Made by a program: the position numbers and the translations under genes. The notes below the pieces were generated by a model. That model had not been told where the DNA came from. It saw nothing but the letters and a program-made list of their open reading frames with translations, and did not search any database. Below, piece after piece: positions 1 to 6,054 of a DNA stretch of 6,054 bases. The DNA lies in contig SYDZ01000165.1 of assembly GCA_005801025.1 (NCBI GenBank), positions 1 through 6,054 on the forward strand. The letters run 5' to 3'. Source of the DNA: Actinomycetota bacterium. GTDB lineage: Bacteria > Actinomycetota > Acidimicrobiia > Acidimicrobiales > Ilumatobacteraceae. Position 1 is the first letter of the stretch. The number at the start of each line of letters is the position of its first letter.

Positions 1-1252
1 TATCAACAACCGGACATTCTCCGCGACCAATAGTGTCGCGATACCACATCCAAGCCTCAGGGTTAATCGGTTCACCAACTGAGCCCAATAAACGCAGCGA
101 TGACATATTGTGCTTGGCGGGTTCCTCGTCACCCCACTTCATAAAAGTGCGGATAGCTGTCGGAGCAGTGTAAAAAATCGTCACGCCGTATTTCTCAACA
201 ATCGACCACAGGCGATCGTTTGCTGGATAGTTAGGTACACCCTCATAAATCACTTGCGTGGCACCATTTGATAGTGGTCCATAGACGATATAACTGTGAC
301 CAGTGATCCAACCCACATCGGCTGTACACCAATAGACATCTGTCTCAGGGTGAAGATCAAAAACATACTTATGCGTATAGGTCACGTGAGTGAGATAGCC
401 ACCCGTGGTGTGCATAATGCCCTTGGGTTTGCCTGTAGTCCCCGATGTATACAACAGGAATAGCAACTGTTCACTATCCATTGCCTCGGCGGCGCACATA
501 GGGTCCGCAATTGACATCAAGTCGTGATACCAGTGATCACGACCAGCGACCATAACCACTTCATTACCCCCACGCTTGACAACAACCACATGTTCAATCG
601 TCGGCGTATTCGCTATCGCTTCATCGGCGGCAGGCTTGAGAGCAAACACATCTCCACGGCGATACCCACCATCAGCAGTGATCAAAACTTTTGCTTCGGC
701 ATCGTTGATGCGATCGGCTAGCGCTTGCGATGAGAAACCACCAAAGACCACACTATGGGCTGCACCGATGCGCGCGCACGCCAGCATTGCAACCGCTGCT
801 TCAGGAATCATTGGCAAATAAATGTTGATGCGATCGCCCTTATTGACGCCGAGAGATTTCAAGACATTAGAAAATTTCTGCACCTCATCAAGTAACTGAG
901 AATAAGTGATAGTGCGGGTATCGCCTGGCTCACCCTCCCAATGAATGGCTACCTTGTCCCCCCTGCCAGCCAACACATGACGATCTAAACAGTTGTATGA
1001 GACGTTGAGTTTGCCACCGATGAACCACTTTGCGTAAGGAAGATCCCACTCACAGATGGTGTGCCAGTCCTGATCCCAGTGCAGCAGTTCAGTCGCCTGT
1101 TGAGCCCAAAAACCTTCGTCATCACTTGCAGCCTGATCATAAAGATGAGTCCCAATGGCTAATGAGTTTGTCTTGAAATCCGTTGATGGTGCGAACTTGC
1201 GATTCTCCAATAACAGATCATCAATATTTACTGGTGTGTCATCAGTTGACAT
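1..1252 (-). CDS. acs: Acetyl-CoA synthetase (AMP-forming), N-terminal part, cut by window edge
   Basis: Acs activates acetate with ATP to acetyl-AMP and then transfers the acetyl group to CoA in the cytoplasm. The reading frame is open from ATG at 1252 to the edge: 417 complete codons of a protein that is usually about 650 residues. Seen: the NCLDRH block near residue 90, PMIPEAAVAMLACARIGA, HSVVFGGFS, the adenylate-forming P-loop YTSGTTGKPKG at residues 268-278, HTTGGYL, CTADVGWITGHSY (W315, I316, T317) and GSVGEPINPEAW from residue 390. I316, T317 and V392 occupy the acetyl-pocket positions known from Acs enzymes. The pocket tryptophan expected about three residues past the edge, and the C-terminal subdomain with the catalytic, acetylation-controlled lysine, are not visible. 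No frameshift is seen. The start is supported by an upstream GGAGG and by an N-terminus of normal length. It lies 73 nt after the ABC permease in the same direction. Identity is very secure; propionyl-CoA synthetase is less likely given the close match to Acs wording. Confidence 0.97.
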   Translation of the reverse strand, partial: MSTDDTPVNIDDLLLENRKFAPSTDFKTNSLAIGTHLYDQAASDDEGFWAQQATELLHWDQDWHTICEWDLPYAKWFIGGKLNVSYNCLDRHVLAGRGDKVAIHWEGEPGDTRTITYSQLLDEVQKFSNVLKSLGVNKGDRINIYLPMIPEAAVAMLACARIGAAHSVVFGGFSSQALADRINDAEAKVLITADGGYRRGDVFALKPAADEAIANTPTIEHVVVVKRGGNEVVMVAGRDHWYHDLMSIADPMCAAEAMDSEQLLFLLYTSGTTGKPKGIMHTTGGYLTHVTYTHKYVFDLHPETDVYWCTADVGWITGHSYIVYGPLSNGATQVIYEGVPNYPANDRLWSIVEKYGVTIFYTAPTAIRTFMKWGDEEPAKHNMSSLRLLGSVGEPINPEAWMWYRDTIGRGECPVVD

Positions 1253-1325
1253 ATTCCCTCCACGGTACAGCGTGAAATTTTCTTTGACTTCAACTACTCA
1301 ACTCTAAGCGCCAAGACATAAGAGT
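1253..1325 (-). promoter_or_regulatory. acs leader with Shine-Dalgarno; only intergenic gap in the window
   Basis: This 73-nt gap separates the permease stop from the acs start. On the minus strand GGAGG at 1257-1261 sits 4 nt before the acs ATG, a short but usable spacing. The gap is A+T-richer than the genes around it. A TAGAGT hexamer (minus strand, about 1301-1306) fits the loose actinobacterial -10 pattern TAnnnT, but no good -35 is found at the right distance, so a promoter here is only possible. No hairpin followed by a T-run is present. I see no convincing terminator for the upstream operon and no full CRP-type palindrome. Confidence is for the ribosome binding site; the promoter is a guess. 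Confidence 0.5.
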
Positions 1326-2075
1326 TCATGCATCGCGGCGTTTGAAGCGGACGAGGGCGAACATACTAACAGTAAGAATCCACAGTCCGAAATACCCGAC
1401 TGATCCCCAGCGACCAAAGTCCAGTTCGTAGTCTTCAAGTCGCAACGCATTCAACCCTGTTTGAAACGGCAACCACTTAAAGATTGATTCGCTGAAAGCA
1501 ACTGACAGAAGACCACCAATGAGTGCTTCAAAAAGAAGCGGCCACAAGACTAAAACAGTGACGGCACTCGGTGGATTGCGCGTCAAGGTGCCGATTGCCA
1601 TTCCAAGTAGCGAGACCAAAATACCTATTGCAATCAGTGCTAAATATGCCTGACCCATATCGCCGTTGGACAACTTGCCCACAGCACCGCGTGAATCCAA
1701 TATTGCTACGCCCGCAGTGTTGCCAACCAAAATAATGAATGCGGCAAGTCCACCCGACAAGATTGCGAGCACAATGCCTTTGGCTACGTAGGCGCGAATT
1801 CGGTGAGGATTCGCCGCCAATGTGAGTCGGATTGTTCCTTGCGAATATTCCTGAGTGATGGCTAACGCCCCAATAATTCCGAATAGCAAGACACTCAGAG
1901 AGCCACTTCCTAATAGAACAACCGAAACTGTTGCATCATCAACCGAGTAAACATCAATGAACACCGTGGTCAGCAAGGTGATCGCCAAAGGCAAGATGAC
2001 GGCAAAACACGCCATGGTGATATTGGAGCGAACCGTACGTAACTTCAACCATTCACTACGAATGAGTGCAATCAT
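1326..2075 (-). CDS. ABC-2 type transporter permease
   Basis: This is the membrane half of an ABC-2 family exporter, expected in the cytoplasmic membrane as a dimer with the ATPase encoded just upstream. It has 249 residues, normal for the family. The N-terminus (SEWLKLRTVRS, residues 7-17) is the usual amphipathic cytoplasmic start of ABC-2 permeases in actinobacteria. About six hydrophobic segments follow, roughly at 19-40, 52-74, 98-120, 143-165, 172-194 and 226-243. Between segments 2 and 3 lies ITQEYSQGTIRLTLAANPHR (73-92), the typical E-x-x-x-GT-x-R loop that contacts the ATPase. The C-terminus is basic (RFKRRDA). The ATG start overlaps the ATPase stop as ATGA and has a GGGAG motif 7 nt upstream, so translation is probably coupled. 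The substrate cannot be read from sequence. Relatives move antibiotics, lipids, peptides or sodium, and none of these can be assigned here. Confidence 0.9.
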   Translation of the reverse strand: MIALIRSEWLKLRTVRSNITMACFAVILPLAITLLTTVFIDVYSVDDATVSVVLLGSGSLSVLLFGIIGALAITQEYSQGTIRLTLAANPHRIRAYVAKGIVLAILSGGLAAFIILVGNTAGVAILDSRGAVGKLSNGDMGQAYLALIAIGILVSLLGMAIGTLTRNPPSAVTVLVLWPLLFEALIGGLLSVAFSESIFKWLPFQTGLNALRLEDYELDFGRWGSVGYFGLWILTVSMFALVRFKRRDA

Positions 2076-3001
2076 GATGCAACTCCCTTCGACTGGGTCT
2101 CGGCATGTCCGTGATATTGCACGGCATCGGCGGTGACTTCTAAGAATGCATCTTCAAGCGAGCCAGTTTGTGTTGATAACTCGTGCAACACTACGTTGTT
2201 CTTGGCCGCAAGTTCACCAATCATTGCCGCTTCCGCACCATGAAATTCGGCGAGATTACTCCCCATGGAAACATGCATGCCCTGCTCTTGAGCCAACGAC
2301 ACCAGGGACGTCAGTTGTGGACTTTTCACAACAACCCATTTCTTGGCATATTGATTAACAAAATCAGGGACGGTGCATTCGGTAATCAATCGACCTTTAC
2401 CAATCACAATCAGGTCATCGGCCATGAGCGCCATCTCTGAAAGTAAGTGACTGCTCACCAAAACCGATCGACCCTGCGATGCCAAGTGCTTGAGCATTTC
2501 TCGAATCCAACGAATACCTTCGGGGTCAAGACCATTTGCTGGCTCATCCAAGATGACGACTTTTGGATCCCCCAATAGCACCGCCGCTAATCCGAGGCGT
2601 TGCTTCATACCTAACGAGAATTGACCAACACGTTTTTTGGCGACATCCATTAAGCCCACGAGTTCAAGAACTTCATCAACACGTTTGGATGACACTCCGT
2701 TACTCATTGCCAACCATCGCAAATGGTTACGAGCAGTTCGACCTGAATGGGCGTTTCCGGCGTCGAGCAAGGTGCCCACTTCATGAAGTGGTTTCTTGAG
2801 TTCTTGATATGGCTTTCCGTCAAAGAGGGCGATCCCCGAGTGCACGCGGTCAAGGCCGATCATGCAGCGCATTGTCGTGCTCTTTCCCGAACCGTTTGGC
2901 CCAAGAAAACCTGTCACACGTCCGGGCTTCACAGTAAAGGAGAGAGAGTCAACTGCAATCGTTGAACCGTACTTTTTGGTTAAGCCCTCAACGGTAATCA
3001 T
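2072..3001 (-). CDS. ABC transporter ATP-binding protein (ABC-2 exporter type)
   Basis: This is the cytoplasmic ATPase that would power the ABC-2 permease encoded immediately after it. It has 309 residues: a nucleotide-binding domain at about 1-215, then a C-terminal extension of about 90 residues ending in the SLEDAFLEVT motif (near 283-292) common in this exporter class. Seen: Walker A GPNGSGKST (34-42), signature FSLGMKQRL (128-136, a variant of LSGGQ), Walker B VVILDEP (148-154) with catalytic E153, D-loop NGLDP, and switch histidine H185 in SSH. The Q-loop region reads VGTLLDAGNAHSGRTARNHL (75-94) and has no glutamine, a form I associate with actinobacterial exporters of this type. The ATG start overlaps the methyltransferase stop (ATGA), and its stop overlaps the permease start the same way. 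Its ribosome binding site is weak (AGG 8 nt upstream), so it probably relies on coupling. The substrate is unknown; an antibiotic-resistance label would be over-reading. Confidence 0.94.
   Translation of the reverse strand: MITVEGLTKKYGSTIAVDSLSFTVKPGRVTGFLGPNGSGKSTTMRCMIGLDRVHSGIALFDGKPYQELKKPLHEVGTLLDAGNAHSGRTARNHLRWLAMSNGVSSKRVDEVLELVGLMDVAKKRVGQFSLGMKQRLGLAAVLLGDPKVVILDEPANGLDPEGIRWIREMLKHLASQGRSVLVSSHLLSEMALMADDLIVIGKGRLITECTVPDFVNQYAKKWVVVKSPQLTSLVSLAQEQGMHVSMGSNLAEFHGAEAAMIGELAAKNNVVLHELSTQTGSLEDAFLEVTADAVQYHGHAETQSKGVAS
2083..2090 (-). promoter_or_regulatory. Ribosome binding site of the ABC permease
   Basis: The minus strand reads GAAGGGAG, ending 7 nt before the permease ATG at 2075. 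The site lies inside the last codons of the ATPase gene. Together with the ATGA stop/start overlap it supports both the chosen start and coupled translation of the two transporter halves. Confidence 0.7.
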
Positions 3002-4050
3002 CTTTGTAACCTAACCCACTCCATCACGGTAAAACCGCCAACCCCGGTCGGATCTAGAAGGGCTTCGGCTTCACTGATTCGGCTGCGCATTTTCATCGCC
3101 TGCAACCCTGGTCGCGCTGATTCTTCATTCCAGATTCGTTTACCCTCTTCAACCAATTCATCAATACCCCACAATTGCAAGAACTGAGATTGTGAGCGCA
3201 CAGAATCTGGTTGCCCACATGTCGCAATCATCTGGTCGAGGCACACATCATTGGTGATGTCTTGTGAACCAACGTTACGTAGATAGTGGGCTCCCTTTTC
3301 ATGGCCCGCATATGTACGTAACCAATCGCGCCAGGGTCGCTGGGAAAGTTCACTGGTCGATGCCACAGAATAATCAATGACAACCAAACGTCCATTGAGT
3401 CTGCCCACGACATCATTGACCCACTCGACCGCCGATTGCTGCCACGGAATGCGAGCGCCATGAGCTGCTTTGATTGGTAAATAAAAATTTGGCTGATCAA
3501 GCAACGAGTGTAATACCTCGCTCAATGATCCATCTCGATGCGTCACCCAAGCCTCACGCCACTCACCATCGTTGACAAGTAAACGAAAAGGGAGATTGTC
3601 CAGTAATTCATTGGCCAACACAACCCCGTTGAGAATTCCCGTCGGTAATGCCTTCATGGATGTCACACCATTTGGATGGGTAGCCCATTGTGAGTCACTA
3701 ATTTCTACGAACACGTAACGCGATGAATCACCTCCGAGACATTGTGGTTGCGCAGCGATAATTGATCTCGCCAATCCACCTGGGCCACATCCCACATCAA
3801 AGATACGGAAGTCATGTGGACTTCCCATGGCAATCCACCATGAGTCAAGAGCGCGCGCGATGACTGTGCCGAAAAGTGGGCCTATCTCTGGCGAGGTGAT
3901 GAAATCACCGCGACGACCTGCACGACCGATGCCAGATGTATAAAAACCTGCCGGTCCATAGAGGGCCTCGTGCATAAAGCGGTCAAAACGAAACTCTTGG
4001 TTTTCCGCAGTGTCGATGACACTGCCGATGTACTCAGAGGCCGAAAGCAC
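2998..4050 (-). CDS. midA: MidA/NDUFAF7-family SAM-dependent methyltransferase
   Basis: This belongs to the DUF185 (Methyltransf_28) class I methyltransferases. Human NDUFAF7 of this family dimethylates an arginine of complex I subunit NDUFS2, the NuoD counterpart, during assembly. With a GTG start at 4050 it has 350 residues. Seen: FMHEALYG (25-32), the family block GDFITSPEIGPLFG (48-61), SAM motif I DVGCGPGG (85-92), acidic E116 at the end of the next strand (VFVE), NELLDNLPF (147-155), VIDY (224-227), LRTYAGHEKG (244-253), DITNDV (264-269) and a C-terminal GGFTVMEWV. The frame stays open upstream to a TTG at 4104, but that would bury 71 nt in nuoN. GTG at 4050 overlaps the nuoN stop by 17 nt and leaves a normal-length N-terminus. 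No clear Shine-Dalgarno precedes any candidate, suggesting reinitiation after nuoN. The stop overlaps the ATPase start (ATGA). The family call is firm; a NuoD-type target is inferred from family and position. Confidence 0.88.
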   Translation of the reverse strand: MLSASEYIGSVIDTAENQEFRFDRFMHEALYGPAGFYTSGIGRAGRRGDFITSPEIGPLFGTVIARALDSWWIAMGSPHDFRIFDVGCGPGGLARSIIAAQPQCLGGDSSRYVFVEISDSQWATHPNGVTSMKALPTGILNGVVLANELLDNLPFRLLVNDGEWREAWVTHRDGSLSEVLHSLLDQPNFYLPIKAAHGARIPWQQSAVEWVNDVVGRLNGRLVVIDYSVASTSELSQRPWRDWLRTYAGHEKGAHYLRNVGSQDITNDVCLDQMIATCGQPDSVRSQSQFLQLWGIDELVEEGKRIWNEESARPGLQAMKMRSRISEAEALLDPTGVGGFTVMEWVRLQR

Positions 4051-5551
4051 CAGTGAGATCGGCGAGGTCGCCGAAACGCAAGACTGCACCAGGCAAGACA
4101 CCAAATATGATGGTCGCTGTCGTGGTGATAACCATCGCCGCTATCAACGAGCTTGGAGTTTTGACCGCTGAGGTCTCACCATGTGGAGCGGGCTTCATCC
4201 AAATCTCACGCATAATGGTGCCGTAGTAACCAAAGGCGACGACGGAGTTCACGGCTCCAATGACTGCGAGTGCGTAACCCCAGTTGCCACCAGCTTCAAG
4301 GACAGCGCGGAAGGCAGTGAACTTAGCGATCCATCCGCCGAGTGGCGGGATACCAGCCAGTGATGCCAAGAAGATCGTCATCAAGACTCCGAGACCTGGA
4401 GCATAAGAAAACAATCCTCCAAAGCTGCTGATCTCACCACTACGAGTTGTTCGCGCAGCGGCGATGACAACGGCGAACATACCGAGGTTCATTGCTGCGT
4501 ACACAATGAGATACACAACTACCGATTGCAAGGCTGGTCCAGCGGCATCGCCCGTGCCGGCAACTGCCAGAGGCATCAAGATGAAACCACCTTGGCTAAT
4601 GCTGGAGTACGCCAACATTCGCACAATATTCGTTTGACGCAAGGCCAAGAGGTTGCCGACAGTCATCGTGATCGCCGCTAGCACCCACAGGAAGGGTTGC
4701 CATACATCTTGGGCCTGTGAGAAGCCCACATAAATCAAAGTCACCAACGCCACAAATCCGGCCGCTTTGCTTGCGACTGAAAGAAACGCGGTGACGGGAA
4801 GTGGTGCGCCTTCGTACGTATCAGGAGCCCACGAATGAAATGGAACAGCAGAGACCTTGAATGCGAAACCAATCAACGTGAAGGTGATTGCTAATGCTTG
4901 AACGCCACCGAACTGACCCTTGACAGTCAATTCACGACCGATATCGCTGAGCAACGTGCTATTGGTGACTCCATACAGCAAACTCATGCCGTACAACATG
5001 ATGGCTGAAGCAAAAACACCGAGAAGGTAATACTTGATTCCAGCCTCATTGCTCTTGCGATCTCGCTTACGCCAAGCAGCCAACATGTAGCCAGGAATAC
5101 TCAACATTTCCAAAGATACGAAGATGCTGACGAGGTCGCGACTTGAGGCCATCATCACCATGCCAGCAACTGATGTGAGGAGCAAAGTGTAGTACTCGCC
5201 CTGATAGTAGTCGCCTTCTTCAACATGATTCTGCGAAAGCAGCACCACCACATAACCAGCGATTAAGAACAGGGCTTTCAATGTCAGAGCAAATTCGTCA
5301 ACCACATAGCGACCGTCAAATAGTGATCGCACATTGATGTCACTCACCGCCAACGTAAGAATAGGAACGAGGGCACCAAGCATGACGAAACCAGTGAGGC
5401 TCGCCGTGATCCATTTTTTTGATTCACTGGTGAACAGATCCACAAGGATGATCAGACAGATGCCGCCAGCCAAAATAATCTCGGGCGCGATGGCGTGGTA
5501 GTCAACCGATGGTGACTTCCACGGCATCTGAGCGAGAATCGAATACAGCAC
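4034..5551 (-). CDS. nuoN: NADH-quinone oxidoreductase subunit N
   Basis: NuoN is one of three antiporter-like membrane subunits of complex I that couple NADH oxidation to proton pumping. It has 505 residues, within the usual range, with about 14 hydrophobic helices. The charged residues of the proton path are all present: E148 (SLEML, helix 5), K173 (AGIKYY), K232 (FAFKVSAVPFHSWAPD, helix 7), K262 (VASKAAG, helix 8) and K410 (GGWIAKFTAF, helix 12). Each is offset by exactly 15 from the known E. coli NuoN residues E133, K158, K217, K247 and K395, so the core aligns without gaps and the subunit should be functional. The GTG start has GGAGG 7 nt upstream and lies 3 nt after the nuoM stop. The ATG eight codons in (residue 9) is a weaker alternative because it lacks this spacing. 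The 3' end overlaps the methyltransferase start. Confidence 0.98.
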   Translation of the reverse strand: MLYSILAQMPWKSPSVDYHAIAPEIILAGGICLIILVDLFTSESKKWITASLTGFVMLGALVPILTLAVSDINVRSLFDGRYVVDEFALTLKALFLIAGYVVVLLSQNHVEEGDYYQGEYYTLLLTSVAGMVMMASSRDLVSIFVSLEMLSIPGYMLAAWRKRDRKSNEAGIKYYLLGVFASAIMLYGMSLLYGVTNSTLLSDIGRELTVKGQFGGVQALAITFTLIGFAFKVSAVPFHSWAPDTYEGAPLPVTAFLSVASKAAGFVALVTLIYVGFSQAQDVWQPFLWVLAAITMTVGNLLALRQTNIVRMLAYSSISQGGFILMPLAVAGTGDAAGPALQSVVVYLIVYAAMNLGMFAVVIAAARTTRSGEISSFGGLFSYAPGLGVLMTIFLASLAGIPPLGGWIAKFTAFRAVLEAGGNWGYALAVIGAVNSVVAFGYYGTIMREIWMKPAPHGETSAVKTPSSLIAAMVITTTATIIFGVLPGAVLRFGDLADLTGAFGL

Positions 5552-5554
5552 GAA

Positions 5555-6054
5555 TCAGCCTCCGAAGGCCTTCAAAGCCACCTGCACGGCTGGATCAATA
5601 ATTTTGAACATCAACTGCGGATACACGCCAAAGACGACAATGGCCAACAAGAACGGTGTCCAAGCGATCCATTCAAAAATAGTGACATCGTGAATGTCGC
5701 TGCCATGATCGTCATGGCTGTGTTCACCGTGTCCGTGGTCATCATGAGACTCCCCGGCGAACTCTGGCTTGGGCTCACCAAAAGCGATGCGCTGAAATAA
5801 CCACAGCAAATACGCCGCAGCCAAAACCGTACCGAGAGCAGCAATCACCATGTACACCCGAAAAGTGACCTCTGAAAGACCAGCTGCAGGTGAATACGCC
5901 GAGAGGATTGCTGGGAATTCGCCCCAGAAGCCGGCTAAGCCAGGAAGACCCAGCGAAGCCATGGCACAGAAGCCAAGGATCCAACCAAGACGTGGCATCT
6001 GCTTGAGCATGCCTGCCAAACGAGCGATCTCCAAAGTGTGATAACGCTCTTTGA
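5555..6054 (-). CDS. nuoM: NADH-quinone oxidoreductase subunit M, C-terminal part, cut by window edge
   Basis: NuoM is an antiporter-like, proton-pumping subunit of complex I in the cytoplasmic membrane. The last 165 codons and a TGA stop are visible, about a third of a normal NuoM of roughly 500 residues. The frame is open to the edge (it begins KERYHTLEIARLAG), so the internal TTG at 6034 is not the real start. Seen: LGLPGLAGFWGEF, the broken helix 12 with the conserved glutamate (codon 5918-5920) that takes the place of the NuoN lysine; helix 13 (VYMVIAALGTVLAAAYLLWLF); a histidine-rich loop; and helix 14 (WIAWTPFLLAIVVFGVYPQLMF). The GLPGLAGFWGEF glutamate pattern separates NuoM from NuoN, and direct adjacency to nuoN fits the usual M-N order. 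The histidine-rich loop is unusual and is listed separately. Confidence 0.96.
   Translation of the reverse strand, partial: KERYHTLEIARLAGMLKQMPRLGWILGFCAMASLGLPGLAGFWGEFPAILSAYSPAAGLSEVTFRVYMVIAALGTVLAAAYLLWLFQRIAFGEPKPEFAGESHDDHGHGEHSHDDHGSDIHDVTIFEWIAWTPFLLAIVVFGVYPQLMFKIIDPAVQVALKAFGG
5559..5563 (-). promoter_or_regulatory. Ribosome binding site of nuoN inside the end of nuoM
   Basis: GGAGG on the minus strand lies 7 nt before the nuoN GTG. The same bases encode the final two glycines of NuoM (GGA GGC, then TGA), so the site is shared between coding and initiation. It decides the nuoN start in favour of GTG at 5551. Confidence 0.85.
5687..5752 (-). other. Histidine/acid-rich loop of NuoM with duplicated SHDDHG motif
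   Basis: A 22-residue stretch between the last two predicted NuoM helices holds 7 histidines and 8 Asp/Glu residues. It contains SHDDHG twice (ESHDDHGHGEH, then SHDDHGSDIHD). The two copies use different codons at five of six positions (TCT/AGC for serine, GAT/GAC, GAC/GAT, CAC/CAT, GGA/GGC), so the repeat exists mainly at protein level. With the standard 14-helix topology this loop faces the cytoplasm. Such strings often bind zinc, nickel or copper, but no metal role for this loop can be shown from sequence. Confidence 0.8.

Noticed and set aside
22..40. Inverted repeat CGCGAC / GTCGCG with a 7-nt loop
   Set aside because: It lies inside the conserved acs coding region, has no T-run, and the codons are explained by the protein; most likely chance.
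305..310. Isoleucine in the acetyl pocket of Acs (I316), where Salmonella Acs has valine
   Set aside because: Isoleucine is found at this position in well-studied acetate-specific Acs enzymes, so it does not signal altered substrate use.
524..821. Plus-strand open frames opposite acs
   Set aside because: They lie antisense to a highly conserved Acs region, have no ribosome binding site I could recognise and no protein-like features.
1300..1326. Inverted repeat AACTCT / AGAGTT with a 15-nt loop in the gap before acs
   Set aside because: The stem is only 6 bp and A+T-rich, the loop is long, and no T-run follows on the minus strand, so it is not a credible terminator; the right arm also overlaps the permease stop.
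2146..2965. Several plus-strand open frames of 70-85 codons opposite the ABC ATPase
   Set aside because: They are antisense to an intact, motif-complete ATPase, their compositions look random, and they overlap one another in different frames.
3228..3500. Minus-strand open frame of 90 codons inside the methyltransferase
   Set aside because: An alternative frame within a well-conserved gene, with no motif or initiation signal of its own.
4181..4363. Plus-strand open frame opposite nuoN
   Set aside because: Antisense to the conserved helix 12-14 region of NuoN, with no domain-like content.
5555..6034. Treating the TTG at 6034 as the true start of a short NuoM-like protein
   Set aside because: The frame continues in phase to the window edge with NuoM-like sequence (KERYHTLEIARL), so this is simply the cut end of full-length nuoM.

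Overview
This window looks like a stretch of chromosome from a low-to-mid GC actinobacterium. I judge that from base composition close to half G+C, GTG starts, gene order, and protein wording: the GRAGRRGDFITSPEIGPLFG block of the methyltransferase, the SEWLKLRTVRS start of the ABC-2 permease, and the style of NuoM and NuoN. A freshwater or marine planktonic lineage (Acidimicrobiia or Nanopelagicales type) would fit, but that is inference and not proven by the sequence. Every gene lies on the minus strand, so transcription runs from high to low coordinates.

Layout in transcription order: the 3' end of nuoM (5555-6054, cut by the window edge), nuoN (4034-5551), a MidA/NDUFAF7-family SAM-dependent methyltransferase (2998 to about 4050), an ABC-transporter ATPase (2072-3001), its ABC-2 type membrane partner (1326-2075), a 73-nt gap, and the first 417 codons of acetyl-CoA synthetase acs (1-1252, cut by the window edge). 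From nuoM to the permease no gap exceeds 3 nt. The nuoM/nuoN spacing is 3 nt, nuoN overlaps the methyltransferase, and the methyltransferase/ATPase and ATPase/permease junctions are both 4-nt ATGA overlaps. This looks like one translationally coupled operon tail. acs may be co-transcribed or may have its own promoter in the 73-nt gap.

Functionally, NuoM and NuoN are antiporter-like, proton-pumping membrane subunits of NADH:quinone oxidoreductase (complex I). The methyltransferase family includes NDUFAF7, the mitochondrial complex I assembly factor that dimethylates an arginine of the NDUFS2 (NuoD-type) subunit, so its place directly behind nuoN suggests a complex I assembly role. The ABC-2 exporter pair has no substrate that can be read from sequence. 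Acs activates acetate to acetyl-CoA, feeding the central metabolism that supplies NADH to complex I.

I see no mobile element, CRISPR array, RNA gene or clear terminator. There is no gene-free stretch longer than 73 nt. I do not see an undescribed system here. The most interesting points are the complex I/methyltransferase linkage, a histidine-rich duplicated loop in NuoM, and an exporter tied into the same operon.
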